A stretch of DNA of 52,156 bases from Candidatus Aminicenantes bacterium UBA647 (GCA_002299555.1 DBOL01000080.1:1-52156); one strand, 5' to 3'; shown: positions 42,698 to 51,330, counted from the stretch's first letter. Made by a program: numbers and translations. Notes: generated from the sequence alone by a model not told the origin.

Positions 42698-43711
42698 TTA
42701 AAAGAAGTTTATAAGTAATACAACAACACCGGATAGAATAGAGATGCCGTAAAGAGGCAGGGATATTTTTAATTCTTTCTCAACTCCTGTAAGCGATGTG
42801 TAGGTTGATGATCCGGTAAAGTTATATGAGAGGAAAGATACTAGTATTGGAATTGTTAACATATGAACATAATTTCCCTGTATAGAATTGAAAGCCATCA
42901 AATTTATCGTGACAATATAGATCATTCCCAATATCCATCCTTTTAGAGCAAATGAACGGAAAGGGAGAAACGGTAGCAGGGCAGGGAACAATACTGTTCC
43001 GGAAAATAGTGCACCGAAAAAGATCAAAATATCTTTGTAAAAAACCTCAAGTCCGTTTTTCCCTATTATTATATCGACAAGGAATAATAAAATAAGAAAT
43101 AGTGGTGAATATTTGAGAGAGAGGACAAATTCAGTCGGGGTAAGGACCAATCTTTCAAAAAAAGTAAAAGTAACTTTCTTCATCTTATCGGTTATTTCTC
43201 GATTATTTTTCAGGAAATTCTTTATATCAGATGCTTTAACAGGGCCATAGACAACATTAAGTCCGGATCTCTTTTTAACTTCATGGGCGGAAATACCGGG
43301 AGCTCCCAATTGGGGAACAATGATTCTTTTATGATCGATATGATCCTTAATGGATGTCTGATCTATCATTCTGACCAGTTCATCAGTTCCGAATGTCCCT
43401 TTTCCTGCAGCACACCAGACGTTGATCCCGGCAGTATCAAGAACGATTATCCAGGAATTTATCCCATTAAGGTTTTTTCTTAAGATATCAAAACTCATTT
43501 TATAATTTGATGAAATAAATACTTCAGAGTCAGGACCAGGCCGTCCTGTCATATAGAGCCCGGGGCTGATCTTATAATTCATCCGGCCTATGTTCCATCG
43601 GGCCTTCCATCTTCCAATAGTATCCATGATGCTCATCTCAGTTTTCACTTCTATGGCATTACTATTGTTAACACTATTCGGTTTTTTATTCTGACAGCTG
43701 CAATTCCCCAT
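42698..43711 (-). CDS. hgcA: HgcA, corrinoid methyltransferase of mercury methylation
   Basis: 337 residues from the ATG at 43711, nine bases after GGAG; an in-frame ATG at 43720 abuts that site. The soluble N-terminal part (about 30-165) is a corrinoid-binding domain like that of the acetyl-CoA pathway corrinoid protein. It contains the diagnostic cap-helix motif NVWCAAGKGTFGT, with Cys100 expected to ligate cobalt from below. The C-terminal part (about 195-335) has about five membrane helices, as in known HgcA. HgcA transfers a methyl group to Hg(II), giving methylmercury. A Cys-rich N-terminus (MGNCSCQ) is present. The pair is a strong genetic predictor of mercury methylation. Confidence 0.96.
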   Translation of the reverse strand: MGNCSCQNKKPNSVNNSNAIEVKTEMSIMDTIGRWKARWNIGRMNYKISPGLYMTGRPGPDSEVFISSNYKMSFDILRKNLNGINSWIIVLDTAGINVWCAAGKGTFGTDELVRMIDQTSIKDHIDHKRIIVPQLGAPGISAHEVKKRSGLNVVYGPVKASDIKNFLKNNREITDKMKKVTFTFFERLVLTPTEFVLSLKYSPLFLILLFLVDIIIGKNGLEVFYKDILIFFGALFSGTVLFPALLPFLPFRSFALKGWILGMIYIVTINLMAFNSIQGNYVHMLTIPILVSFLSYNFTGSSTYTSLTGVEKELKISLPLYGISILSGVVVLLINFF

Positions 43712-43760
43712 GATTTTCATCTCCGGTTGTAGAATTTATGTATCTATTCAAATCTTTTAC

Positions 43761-43788
43761 ATTATACAACTAAAGTGGTAACAGTAAA
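43761..43788 (-). promoter_or_regulatory. Promoter of hgcAB
   Basis: On the minus strand: TTTACT (43788-43783), 16 bases, TATAAT (43766-43761). The mRNA would have a leader of about 42 bases with GGAG before the hgcA start. No ArsR-like palindrome was recognised here. Confidence 0.45.
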
Positions 43789-43833
43789 TAATAAAATTTT
43801 AATGGCTGTTAAATATTTATTATTTTTGAAAAA

Positions 43834-43862
43834 TTGAAAAAAACAAAGTTCTTCTTTATACT
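43834..43862 (+). promoter_or_regulatory. Leaderless promoter of the beta-lactamase-fold gene
   Basis: TTGAAA (43834-43839), 17 bases, TATACT (43857-43862), then exactly 6 bases to the ATG at 43869. No Shine-Dalgarno sequence is present. Confidence 0.65.
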
Positions 43863-43868
43863 CGACAG

Positions 43869-45029
43869 ATGGGTAAAGCAGTCGGAAAAAAATTCTTTTT
43901 GAAAATTTTAAATATTTTTTTCCTCGTTTTGCTTTTTGTAGCGTCTTCCTGTTCATCTCCTCAGGATGAAGAAATATTAAAACATTATTCTATTCCTGAA
44001 CAACTGGCAGACGGATGGGATGTTTCCACTCCGCAATCTGAAGGATTGAATATTGATATCCTTGAAGATCTGCTGGGAAAAATCGAAAATAATCATTACA
44101 AAAATATTCATAATATTCTGATCATCAGGAACGGGAAACTGCTACTTGATGAGTTTTATAAAAACGGACTCACTGTTGTGGATTCCTATGTTGACAACAG
44201 AGATATTCAGGTCCATGCGATGATGTCGGTAACCAAGAGCATAGTGTCAATTCTTACAGGAATAGCGATAGACAATAATCTGATCGGTGGAATTGATGAT
44301 AGTGTGTATTCATGTTTTCGGGAATATAAAAGTTTTGAGAACTGGGTTAAGAAAAAAGCGGGAATAACCATAAGAAATTTTCTAACAATGAGACATGGGT
44401 TGAACTGGGATGAAACTTCTTATAAATATTCTGACCCGCTTAACACATATTATCAGATGGAACAATATGATGATTGGGTGAAGTTCACATTGGATAGAGG
44501 CCTGATATCGGACCCCGGTGAAATATTTGCCTACTCTTCAGGTGCTTCACATACAATTGAGGCCCTGATATCAAATGTTTCAGGAATAACATTTCCCGAG
44601 TTTGCAGATAAATATTTATTTAAGCCACTGGAAATAGAAAAAGCAAAATGGATAACAGCACCTAACGGAAGGGCGGATGATGTATACCTGACAGGAAGGT
44701 CAATGGCAAAATTCGGTCAGCTTATTTTAGATAAAGGCTCTTGGAAGGGTAAGCAGATCGTGTCACCTGAATGGGTCAGGGAATCAACAGGAAATATTGT
44801 AAAAGTTTCTGAAAATTTTGGATATGGTTATTTCTGGTGGCACTATACTTTCAATATTGCCGAGGAGAAATATCCGGCAGTTCTTGCCTGGGGATACGGT
44901 GGTCAATTCATATTCGTTTTTCCGGAACTAAATATGGTCGTCTGTTTTACATCCGGAAATTATACTAATGATCTCTCTACACAGCCTTTCGAGATGCTCA
45001 GATTATATATACTTCCATCAATTCTCTGA
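43869..45029 (+). CDS. Beta-lactamase-fold serine hydrolase lipoprotein
   Basis: 386 residues. A basic start and hydrophobic segment end in ASSC (Cys28), a lipobox. The serine hydrolase domain (class C beta-lactamase / DD-peptidase-like) has the SxxK nucleophile motif SVTK (Ser120-Lys123) and a YSS motif near residue 223 as the second catalytic box. The late GYGGQ segment near 343 may replace the KTG box. Family members include esterases, peptidases and penicillin-binding-protein relatives, so antibiotic resistance should not be assumed. It is divergent from hgcA. Confidence 0.85.
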   Translation: MGKAVGKKFFLKILNIFFLVLLFVASSCSSPQDEEILKHYSIPEQLADGWDVSTPQSEGLNIDILEDLLGKIENNHYKNIHNILIIRNGKLLLDEFYKNGLTVVDSYVDNRDIQVHAMMSVTKSIVSILTGIAIDNNLIGGIDDSVYSCFREYKSFENWVKKKAGITIRNFLTMRHGLNWDETSYKYSDPLNTYYQMEQYDDWVKFTLDRGLISDPGEIFAYSSGASHTIEALISNVSGITFPEFADKYLFKPLEIEKAKWITAPNGRADDVYLTGRSMAKFGQLILDKGSWKGKQIVSPEWVRESTGNIVKVSENFGYGYFWWHYTFNIAEEKYPAVLAWGYGGQFIFVFPELNMVVCFTSGNYTNDLSTQPFEMLRLYILPSIL

Positions 45030-45096
45030 TACCTTTTTTTTGCTTACAATGTTTGTTCCACTTTCACTTCATCTATCCAGGATAATGGAAATGTGT

Positions 45097-45102
45097 TATA
45101 AT
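45097..45102 (+). promoter_or_regulatory. -10 element of typA
   Basis: TATAAT (45097-45102) with only a weak -35. It gives typA a leader of about 75 bases, in clear contrast with the leaderless genes of the window. Confidence 0.35.
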
Positions 45103-45183
45103 ACTGATTCATAATTGTAGTTCCTCAACCCCCGAAGACAATCTATGTAAGGGGAAGTATACATTTATGCAAATTGGAATAAT

Positions 45184-47001
45184 ATGAAAAAAATAAAGAA
45201 TATAGCAATTATTGCCCATGTTGATCATGGTAAGACAACTCTGATAGATGCAACATTAAAACAGACGGGAGCTTTTCGGGCGAATCAGAAGGTTGAAGAG
45301 AGAATAATGGATTCAAACGAACTTGAGCGGGAGAGGGGTATAACCATATTCTCAAAGAATGCCTCCCTTTTTTACAAAGATTATAAGATCAATATTGTTG
45401 ACACTCCCGGTCATGCGGATTTCGGTGGAGAAGTGCAGAGGATAATGAGGATGGTTGATTCTGTTTTACTCCTGGTTGATGCTTTTGAAGGTGCGATGCC
45501 TCAGACAAAATATGTTCTGAAAAAATCGCTGGAGCAGGGACTAAAACCGATTGTCGTAATAAATAAGATCGATCGGCCCAATGCAAGGCCCGATGAAGTT
45601 CTGAACCAGGTTTTTGACCTTTTTGTTGAATTGAATGCCAATGAAGATCAGCTGGATTTCCCCGTGATCTATGCCTCAGCAAAAGAGGGATTTGCAAGAT
45701 ATGAATTTGATGATGGTAATAAAGATCTAATTCCTCTTTTCGAAACAATTATAAAACATGTGGATGAACCTGCCGGGGATAAAGACAAACCTGTACAATT
45801 TTTAACATCAGCAATTAGTTATGACAATTATCTGGGGAAGATGGGGACCGGAAAGATACATAATGGTACTTTGAAACAGGGTAAAGAGGTTCTTCTCTTA
45901 AAAAGAAATGGAGAACAGAAGGTTTGTAGGATCACAAAACTATTCTCTTATAAGGGAGTAAACAGAATAGATATTACCGAAGCTTTTGCAGGTGATATTG
46001 TATCAGTTTGCGGGATCGACTCAATAGATGTAGGGGAAACGATATCTGATAAAGATTTTCCCAAGCCGTTGAAATCAATTGATATTGATGAGCCCACCCT
46101 TGCAATGAATTTTATAGTAAATGATTCACCATTTGCTGGAAAGGAAGGTACAAAGGTAACCTCAAGTCATATATGGAGCAGGCTTCAGAAAGAAATTTTA
46201 ACAAATGTCAGCTTAAGAATATCGGAAACGGAAATAAAAAATTCATTTTTAGTTAAAGGCAGAGGAGCACTTCAGCTTTCCATTTTAATTGAAAATATGA
46301 GAAGAGAGGGCTATGAATTTCAGGTGTCAAAACCCGAGGTTATATTTAGAACTATAAAAGGTGAAAAATGTGAGCCTATCGAACATGCTGTAGTGGATGT
46401 TTCCGATGAGTATAGTGGTGTTGTTATTGAAATGTTCGGGTTGAGAAAGGGCGAATTGATCAATATGAAATCCGGAGTCAGTGGATACACCAGAGTTGAA
46501 TTCCATATACCTTCAAGGGGATTGATAGGGTTTAATGGCGAATTTCTAACTGCCACACATGGGACCGGAATTTTAAACCATAGTTTCTCTTCGTATGAAC
46601 CTTATAAAGGGGATTTTACAAAAAAAACCAAAGGTGTCCTGATTGCTCTGGAAAATGGAGTGTCAGTAGCATTCGGATTATTCAACCTACAACCAAGAGG
46701 AACTCTTTTTGTTGAATCAGGAATACCGGTTTATGCGGGAATGATAGTAGGTGAGCACAGTAAGGAGAATGATCTTGTTGTTAATGTATGTAAAACAAAA
46801 AAATTAACTAACATGAGATCTTCAGGTGCGGATGAGGCAGTAAAACTGGTAAATCCGAAAAAATTCACATTAGAACAAGCACTTGAATATATTGAGGATG
46901 ATGAACTTTTGGAAATAACTCCCAAGAATATAAGAATGAGAAAAAAACTTCTCAATATTCATGAAAGAAAAAGATTTGATAAATTAAAAAATATAAGTTA
47001 A
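45184..47001 (+). CDS. typA: Ribosome-associated GTPase TypA/BipA
   Basis: 605 residues, the usual length. GTPase motifs are G1 AHVDHGKTT (11-19), the switch I region ERERGITI, G3 DTPGHADFGGE and G4 NKIDRP. The domain order of elongation-factor-like GTPases (GTPase, beta-barrel, alpha/beta domains and the TypA-specific C-terminal domain) is complete, and RGALQLSILIENMRREGYEF is a recognisable TypA segment. The protein assists ribosome assembly and translation under stress such as cold. It is a single-gene unit with a leader of about 75 bases. Confidence 0.97.
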   Translation: MKKIKNIAIIAHVDHGKTTLIDATLKQTGAFRANQKVEERIMDSNELERERGITIFSKNASLFYKDYKINIVDTPGHADFGGEVQRIMRMVDSVLLLVDAFEGAMPQTKYVLKKSLEQGLKPIVVINKIDRPNARPDEVLNQVFDLFVELNANEDQLDFPVIYASAKEGFARYEFDDGNKDLIPLFETIIKHVDEPAGDKDKPVQFLTSAISYDNYLGKMGTGKIHNGTLKQGKEVLLLKRNGEQKVCRITKLFSYKGVNRIDITEAFAGDIVSVCGIDSIDVGETISDKDFPKPLKSIDIDEPTLAMNFIVNDSPFAGKEGTKVTSSHIWSRLQKEILTNVSLRISETEIKNSFLVKGRGALQLSILIENMRREGYEFQVSKPEVIFRTIKGEKCEPIEHAVVDVSDEYSGVVIEMFGLRKGELINMKSGVSGYTRVEFHIPSRGLIGFNGEFLTATHGTGILNHSFSSYEPYKGDFTKKTKGVLIALENGVSVAFGLFNLQPRGTLFVESGIPVYAGMIVGEHSKENDLVVNVCKTKKLTNMRSSGADEAVKLVNPKKFTLEQALEYIEDDELLEITPKNIRMRKKLLNIHERKRFDKLKNIS

Positions 47002-47048
47002 AAGACCGATATTGCTTGTGTGGTCCTAATCCTGATAAACAGGAGTTG

Positions 47049-47150
47049 TTATTGAGATTTCTTTTCTTTTTTCTCTTTGCGTTTCTCTTTTAAAGTCTTT
47101 TGAGGTTTTTTCTTTTCATCTCTTTTGCTTTTATCTTTCCCTTTCGCCAT
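47049..47150 (-). CDS. Tiny Lys-rich basic protein (33 residues)
   Basis: 33 residues beginning MAKGKDKSKRDEKKKPQK and ending KKSQ. AGGAGG stands 6 bases before the ATG, one of the best ribosome-binding sites in the window. The composition is about half lysine with Glu and Asp, and the MAKG...KKPKK style is like small conserved hypothetical proteins annotated in many proteobacteria. It may bind nucleic acid or be disordered; no function is known. It lies on the opposite strand between typA and a CARDB-like gene. Confidence 0.6.
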   Translation of the reverse strand: MAKGKDKSKRDEKKKPQKTLKEKRKEKKEKKSQ

Positions 47151-47344
47151 TACGTACCTCCTGTCCGGTCTACTATAACAAGTATTTTTTAAGTAAACTC
47201 AATTCTATATATAACATTTCCCGGAATAATTTCCCACTATTTTTAATTTTTATTAATATGAGATATTTTATCTGATTTGTTTATATTAGTAGTGGATTAT
47301 GAATTAACATGAATTATTCAACTAAAGATAGAAAGGAGGAGAAA

Positions 47345-47875
47345 ATGTTCAGGAAATTTAGTATTTTATTATTATCACTTAGTTTTTTAATACCAATTCT
47401 TTCTGCAGAGAAGGTCAGTACAATTAAAGTACCTGTTATTTCACCTGGAAAACCGGATATTGTTGTCGAAAAAATAAAAGTTACCTCACAAACCTCACAA
47501 AAACCGGGTAAAGTATTTCTGAAAATTGAATATTGGCTAAGCAATAAATCGTCCAAACGGATAAGTTGTTGCCCGACTGAAGCAGGGAAAAATGCATGGA
47601 AGGATTCTCCTTCTACAAATAATCTGTTTAATGTTCGTGTAGATGCCAGGTCCTATCCGAAGGGGAGATTTTCTAAGATTGGCGGAACGACTACCGATCT
47701 TGAACCATTTGAAATTAATGATAGATATCAGCTTTATAAATATTTTAATGTTGGACAAACTATACAGATCAGAGTAATTGCTGACCCAAAAAATTGGATC
47801 AATGAAAAAAATGAGAAGAACAATATGAAAAAGATTATCTGGCCATTGAGAGTTAGAAAAACATTTAAAAAATAG
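47345..47875 (+). CDS. Secreted CARDB-like protein
   Basis: 176 residues from the ATG at 47345, which follows AAAGGAGGAG; the ATG at 47309 would place that site inside the gene. A signal peptide (about 1-20) precedes one beta-rich domain with CARDB features: PDIVVEKIKV at the start, and IRVIADPKNWINEKNEKNNMKK at the end, the latter matching the N-E-x-N-E-x-N-N turn of these domains. A CC pair (ISCCPTEAGK) sits in the middle. It resembles the two-domain protein at 13986-14894. Function is unknown. Confidence 0.65.
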   Translation: MFRKFSILLLSLSFLIPILSAEKVSTIKVPVISPGKPDIVVEKIKVTSQTSQKPGKVFLKIEYWLSNKSSKRISCCPTEAGKNAWKDSPSTNNLFNVRVDARSYPKGRFSKIGGTTTDLEPFEINDRYQLYKYFNVGQTIQIRVIADPKNWINEKNEKNNMKKIIWPLRVRKTFKK

Positions 47876-47933
47876 ATTTATTAAATTTGCACTAAAGAAG
47901 ATAAAAAATCATACAATTTAAATGGTTCAGTGA

Positions 47934-48563
47934 TTAATCTGTGTCTTCTTCTTCGGAAATTCCCGAGATCTTAAAAACCGGATTCAGTGTGTATTTCGGG
48001 TCTTTATTTTTAAATATTTTGACCTTTAAAGACTTTTCCGGATCTATCGTCATCGCTATCTCTACTATTTTATCTTCACTTATCGTAAATGCCAGGCCAA
48101 TTTTTATTACTCCGCTTGGTATTTCGGCTGGGTAAGTCCCACTCACAGTTGTAACTTCAGCACTTGTAACTTCAAATCTTAATTTGTTATATATTCCAGG
48201 AGTGATCTCACTTAGGGAGATCAATTCTGCCCATGAATTATTATCAAGAGTCATAAGGTCGTAAGATCCTTCTTCGATCGGCAAAGAGTGCCAGCCTGCA
48301 TCCGAACCGGAAGTCTTATGAACTTCCAGCGCTTTAATGGTAATAAAGAGATTCATAATATCTTCCTTATCCGATACCAATACTCCGGATAACGATGATC
48401 CGTTATCAGAATTGAGTACAAGTTTTATTTTTCCCATGAGGCTCGAATTATTCCCGTTATTGAGTGAGAACAATTCCTCCTGAAGTTCAGACCCCGGATT
48501 GCAATTGGTCAGGGTTATAAAAAATATTGCGATCAAGGCAAATAATAATGTTCTTTTTTTCAT
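47934..48563 (-). CDS. DUF4382-like lipoprotein
   Basis: 209 residues. The signal peptide ends in LTNC (Cys21), a lipobox. The body has the DUF4382 pattern: GKIKLVLNSD at the start, VLVSDKEDIMNLFITIKALEVHKT, SYDLMTLDN, ITPGIYNKLRFEV and the closing LNPVFKISG. Proteins of this group are surface or periplasmic lipoproteins of unknown function, common in Bacteroidota and related phyla. AAGGAG precedes the ATG. It points towards the convergent CARDB-like gene, 58 bases away. Confidence 0.8.
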   Translation of the reverse strand: MKKRTLLFALIAIFFITLTNCNPGSELQEELFSLNNGNNSSLMGKIKLVLNSDNGSSLSGVLVSDKEDIMNLFITIKALEVHKTSGSDAGWHSLPIEEGSYDLMTLDNNSWAELISLSEITPGIYNKLRFEVTSAEVTTVSGTYPAEIPSGVIKIGLAFTISEDKIVEIAMTIDPEKSLKVKIFKNKDPKYTLNPVFKISGISEEEDTD

Positions 48564-48680
48564 GATAAGTTCTCCTTCTTATTAGAGATAGTGTTATTAA
48601 GCATTTCCCGTTCCAAAAATTAGTTTTTATGCGATAAACCTGATCAAAATTGGAATAAGTGTGTTATATAGCCGGATTGC

Positions 48681-48708
48681 AAAAAAAAAAGCACTCTGAG
48701 TGTTTTTG
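48681..48708. terminator. Bidirectional terminator in the 48.6-49.0 kb gap
   Basis: Ten A's followed by GCACT, CTG, AGTGT and five T's: a short hairpin with a T10 run on the minus strand and T5 on plus. It lies in the 406-base space 48564-48969, which otherwise shows only an AT-rich promoter-like stretch for the KH gene (TTGAAT at 48854-48859 and TATAAA at 48879-48884). The minus-strand T10 suggests it mainly stops transcripts arriving from the right. Confidence 0.5.
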
Positions 48709-48969
48709 TCCAAGCAGGGAATATTTCAAAAAATTGCTGAATAATTACAGATTGTACAGACACATTGTAAAGTAAAGAGGCCTAAACTATTTTCCGGGTT
48801 TAGAAGTAAATAAACCATATTTTTCATAAGTGGGCTTGAAAAAATTATTTTGTTTGAATATCCTAACATTACAAGTGCTATAAAAGCTTACAATTTTTAA
48901 TATGGAGATGATAATTAAATTTGGAACGATCCGTTAAGAAGTTCAAATCTGATCTATAAGGAGATCAAA

Positions 48970-49236
48970 ATGAAAGAGCTGGTTGAAATAGTATGCAAAG
49001 CATTGGTTGACAATCCTGAAGATGTTAAAGTTAATCAGATCGATGGAGAACAGACAAGCATTCTGGAATTAAGGACTCATCAGTCTGATCTGGGAAAAGT
49101 TATCGGGAAAAAGGGACGTACGGCACATGCCATCAGAACTATTCTTGCTGCTGCCGGAATGAAAAAAAAGAGGCGGTTCAATTTGGAGATCATAGAAGAT
49201 CATGATGAAAATGAACCCAGGGAAAAATCTGAATAA
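48970..49236 (+). CDS. khpA: KH-domain RNA-binding protein (KhpA-like)
   Basis: 88 residues. The KH signature GKVIGKKGRTAHAIRTIL lies near 37-54, the loop that grips single-stranded RNA. The start MKELVEIVCKALVDNPEDVKV is typical of KhpA/YlqC proteins. KhpA forms dimers or pairs with KhpB and binds RNAs, affecting cell division and small-RNA regulation in Gram-positive bacteria. It usually lies between rpsP and rimM, but neither is here, so this is a separated copy. AAGGAG stands 6 bases before the ATG. Confidence 0.9.
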   Translation: MKELVEIVCKALVDNPEDVKVNQIDGEQTSILELRTHQSDLGKVIGKKGRTAHAIRTILAAAGMKKKRRFNLEIIEDHDENEPREKSE

Positions 49237-49284
49237 TTAGTTTTGTTTGTAAGTTTTGTGTTACTAAGTTTCAATATCTTTTTC

Positions 49285-49467
49285 CTAGAAATATATATTT
49301 TTGAATAGCTCAGTCAATTGCCCTCTGTTGCTGACGTTTAGTTTTTGAAAAATATTATAGATATGATTTTTAACAGTATGCGGAGAGATGTACAGTTTAT
49401 CTTCTATCTCTTTGTTGCTTATATCTTTTATCACCAGGAGAATGAGAATAATAATATGAAGAGAATG
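49285..49467 (-). pseudogene. Remnant of a LuxR-family regulator (C-terminal HTH only)
   Basis: On the minus strand the frame before TAG (49287-49285) reads KDISNKEIEDKLYISPHTVK and continues NHIYNIFQKLNVSNRGQL, an almost complete LuxR/NarL DNA-recognition helix-turn-helix. Upstream, the frame reaches a TAA at 49470-49468 without an ATG or ribosome-binding site; a GTG at 49434 is the only conventional start. The preceding TxREx-type segment is not recognisable in any frame. It is best read as the 3' end of a decayed regulator gene. Confidence 0.6.
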
Positions 49468-49549
49468 TTATTGGCCGCTAAGAGCAAACATTGTGAACTG
49501 ATCCTCACAGAATATAAGGGTTCTTGAAATTTCCTTAAACTGGTAGTTT

Positions 49550-50413
49550 TTAAGATCCTGTTGCCTCATCAATAAGGTCAAGCGGCATAGATCCTGAAGT
49601 TAAAATTTTATCGCAGAATTTTTGGATACTGAATTTGGGATTCTTTTCTCTCTTCTTCAAGATCATGTCAAATTGTCTGAAACCAAGGAAATAGGATGTA
49701 AGTTGAAAGGGAGAATTAATCACCCTATGCCAGAGATTCTCTGCAAATTGAGGAGCCAGCAATCCCTTTTCAACAGCAAAGGTCAGCATTCTATCTTTAC
49801 TCCAACCTTTGCAATGGACCTGAACTGAACTGTATGCCCGAACAGCATTTTCAAGCCTTTTTCTCAGGTGGGCAAGTCTCGTAAGAATATTGTTGTCGTC
49901 CCAACCCCTGTCAAGAGTTAATTGCTCACAGAGGGTAGCCCAGCCTTCAATAAAAAGATCATCTCCGAAAACAGTCCGGACAATATGAGGGTTCCGTGAA
50001 CTCTCTTTCAATTGAAAATAGTGCCCGGGGAATATCTCATGTGTGATTATCATTTTGTTAAAGTGATCATTAAAGGACCTGTAGAACCCGTCCTTTACTT
50101 CATCAGGGGAATTATCGGGAATAGTAGGCAGATAAAACAGTGTATCTGCATCAGGATCAAAAGGCCCTGCCGGATAAACTCCTCCGATAGCAGCACCTGC
50201 GAAGTGGGAAGGAGATAGTGCTGTATGAAGTGATCTGGAGTCTTTAATTGAAGTTATCTTTTTTTCATATATGAAGTTCTCTGCTTTGTCTATCAGGGTT
50301 ATAAATTGCTCAAGGAAATCCGCGGAGTTATTTACCCTGTGAGATTCCATTTTATGGAAAGCGTATTGAATACATTTTTCAGGAATTATTCCTCCGGCAT
50401 ATTTCCCGGGTGT
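49550..50413 (-). CDS. DUF885 peptidase, C-terminal fragment (frameshifted)
   Basis: The frame is open from 50413, although its first ATG is at 50350. It holds the zinc-site motif HEIFPGHYFQ and a downstream glutamate in LFIEGWATLCEQL, the catalytic half of DUF885 (M32-like) metallopeptidases. The closing WHRVINSPFQLTSYFLG segment is also typical. Its sequence continues directly from the N-terminal fragment if one base is gained or lost near 50386-50413, where the two frames overlap. Alone it would lack the signal and half the fold. It is either a pseudogene piece, a frameshifting product or the result of a sequence error. Confidence 0.7.
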   Translation of the reverse strand, partial: TPGKYAGGIIPEKCIQYAFHKMESHRVNNSADFLEQFITLIDKAENFIYEKKITSIKDSRSLHTALSPSHFAGAAIGGVYPAGPFDPDADTLFYLPTIPDNSPDEVKDGFYRSFNDHFNKMIITHEIFPGHYFQLKESSRNPHIVRTVFGDDLFIEGWATLCEQLTLDRGWDDNNILTRLAHLRKRLENAVRAYSSVQVHCKGWSKDRMLTFAVEKGLLAPQFAENLWHRVINSPFQLTSYFLGFRQFDMILKKREKNPKFSIQKFCDKILTSGSMPLDLIDEATGS

Positions 50414-51330
50414 TCAGATTTAAAGAATTCGACTGAGAGTTTTTTGATCATCTCCCTGACCAATTCGATCTCATCAGATGCTATTTTACGAAGTTTTAAT
50501 GAATGTATCCTTAATCCCGTATATAGACGAAGTATCTTGTTATATTTTTCTTTTCCGAGTTGATCTGAGATAGTAGATTCGGGAATTATTTTTTGGGTGA
50601 TATGTGAGGATAACTCCCTGATACTTTTGACAGCCATCTCGATATCTTTCCTGAATTTATTTTTGGTGGCAGGGATATTAAAGTAAGGATCAAGAATACC
50701 AGGAAGCCCAGATCCATAAAATCCGGCAGTGTTTTTCAAGCCGTGTGCAGCACCGGTAGATCTTTCAGGAGACCCGTTCTCTAATTGAACGACTGCTGAT
50801 TGACATAAGCGGACGACTCCACGCAGGCGGGTTGCGACAGCCTTTCTCATCACTGATCTATCTTTCAGAGGTCGGGCAATAATGTGAGTAAAGGCCTGGG
50901 AGATCAAATTCTCATATAATGAAGGTGAATTCAGGTGGACTTTATCGATCTTCCATTTGTAAATTTCCTGATTGATTTTCCGCTCAAGAAGTTTCATATC
51001 TATCTTCTCATCGAGCAATAATTTATCTTTATGCTTGTTCTCAGATATTTCCAGAAGAATTTCTTCATTAAACTCAACCCACTGCTGAATATTATTGTCC
51101 GAAAAGTCTTCAAATCTGAGAGCCGATCCCTTGTCCCCTGCAGCAAGAGCTTCTGATGGATAAAATAATTTCCATTTCTGAAGATACTCGACAGCCAATT
51201 GATTAATATCAGGGGGCTGACAGCAGCATGAGGATGACGTTAAAAAAATCAGTGAAATTATAATAATCTGTGCGATCCATAGGATATGTGATTTTCTTTC
51301 TATTTTAGAGGGATTTGCCATGACGTTCAT
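50386..51330 (-). CDS. DUF885 lipoprotein, N-terminal fragment (frameshifted)
   Basis: 314 residues. A hydrophobic signal (about 16-32) ends in SSSCCC, a likely lipoprotein site. The helical body contains the DUF885 signature GLPGILDPYFNIP and the repeated long helices of the family's first half, but not the zinc motif, which follows in another frame. The frame ends at 50386 soon after FFKSEHPGN. The ATG overlaps the stop of the FKBP gene as ATGA, so the two are translationally coupled. An in-frame ATG at 51321 is an alternative start. Confidence 0.7.
   Translation of the reverse strand: MNVMANPSKIERKSHILWIAQIIIISLIFLTSSSCCCQPPDINQLAVEYLQKWKLFYPSEALAAGDKGSALRFEDFSDNNIQQWVEFNEEILLEISENKHKDKLLLDEKIDMKLLERKINQEIYKWKIDKVHLNSPSLYENLISQAFTHIIARPLKDRSVMRKAVATRLRGVVRLCQSAVVQLENGSPERSTGAAHGLKNTAGFYGSGLPGILDPYFNIPATKNKFRKDIEMAVKSIRELSSHITQKIIPESTISDQLGKEKYNKILRLYTGLRIHSLKLRKIASDEIELVREMIKKLSVEFFKSEHPGNMPEE

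Noticed and set aside
43869..45029. Calling the serine hydrolase an antibiotic-resistance beta-lactamase
   Set aside because: SxxK and YSS motifs are shared by many esterases and peptidases; nothing specific to antibiotic hydrolysis is visible.
45129..45154. CCCC/GGGG pairing in the typA leader as a riboswitch
   Set aside because: Only four pairs are supported and no known riboswitch core is seen.
49345..49527. A 60-codon plus-strand open frame after khpA
   Set aside because: The opposite strand encodes an obvious LuxR helix-turn-helix in this stretch, and no ribosome-binding site precedes the plus-strand ATG.
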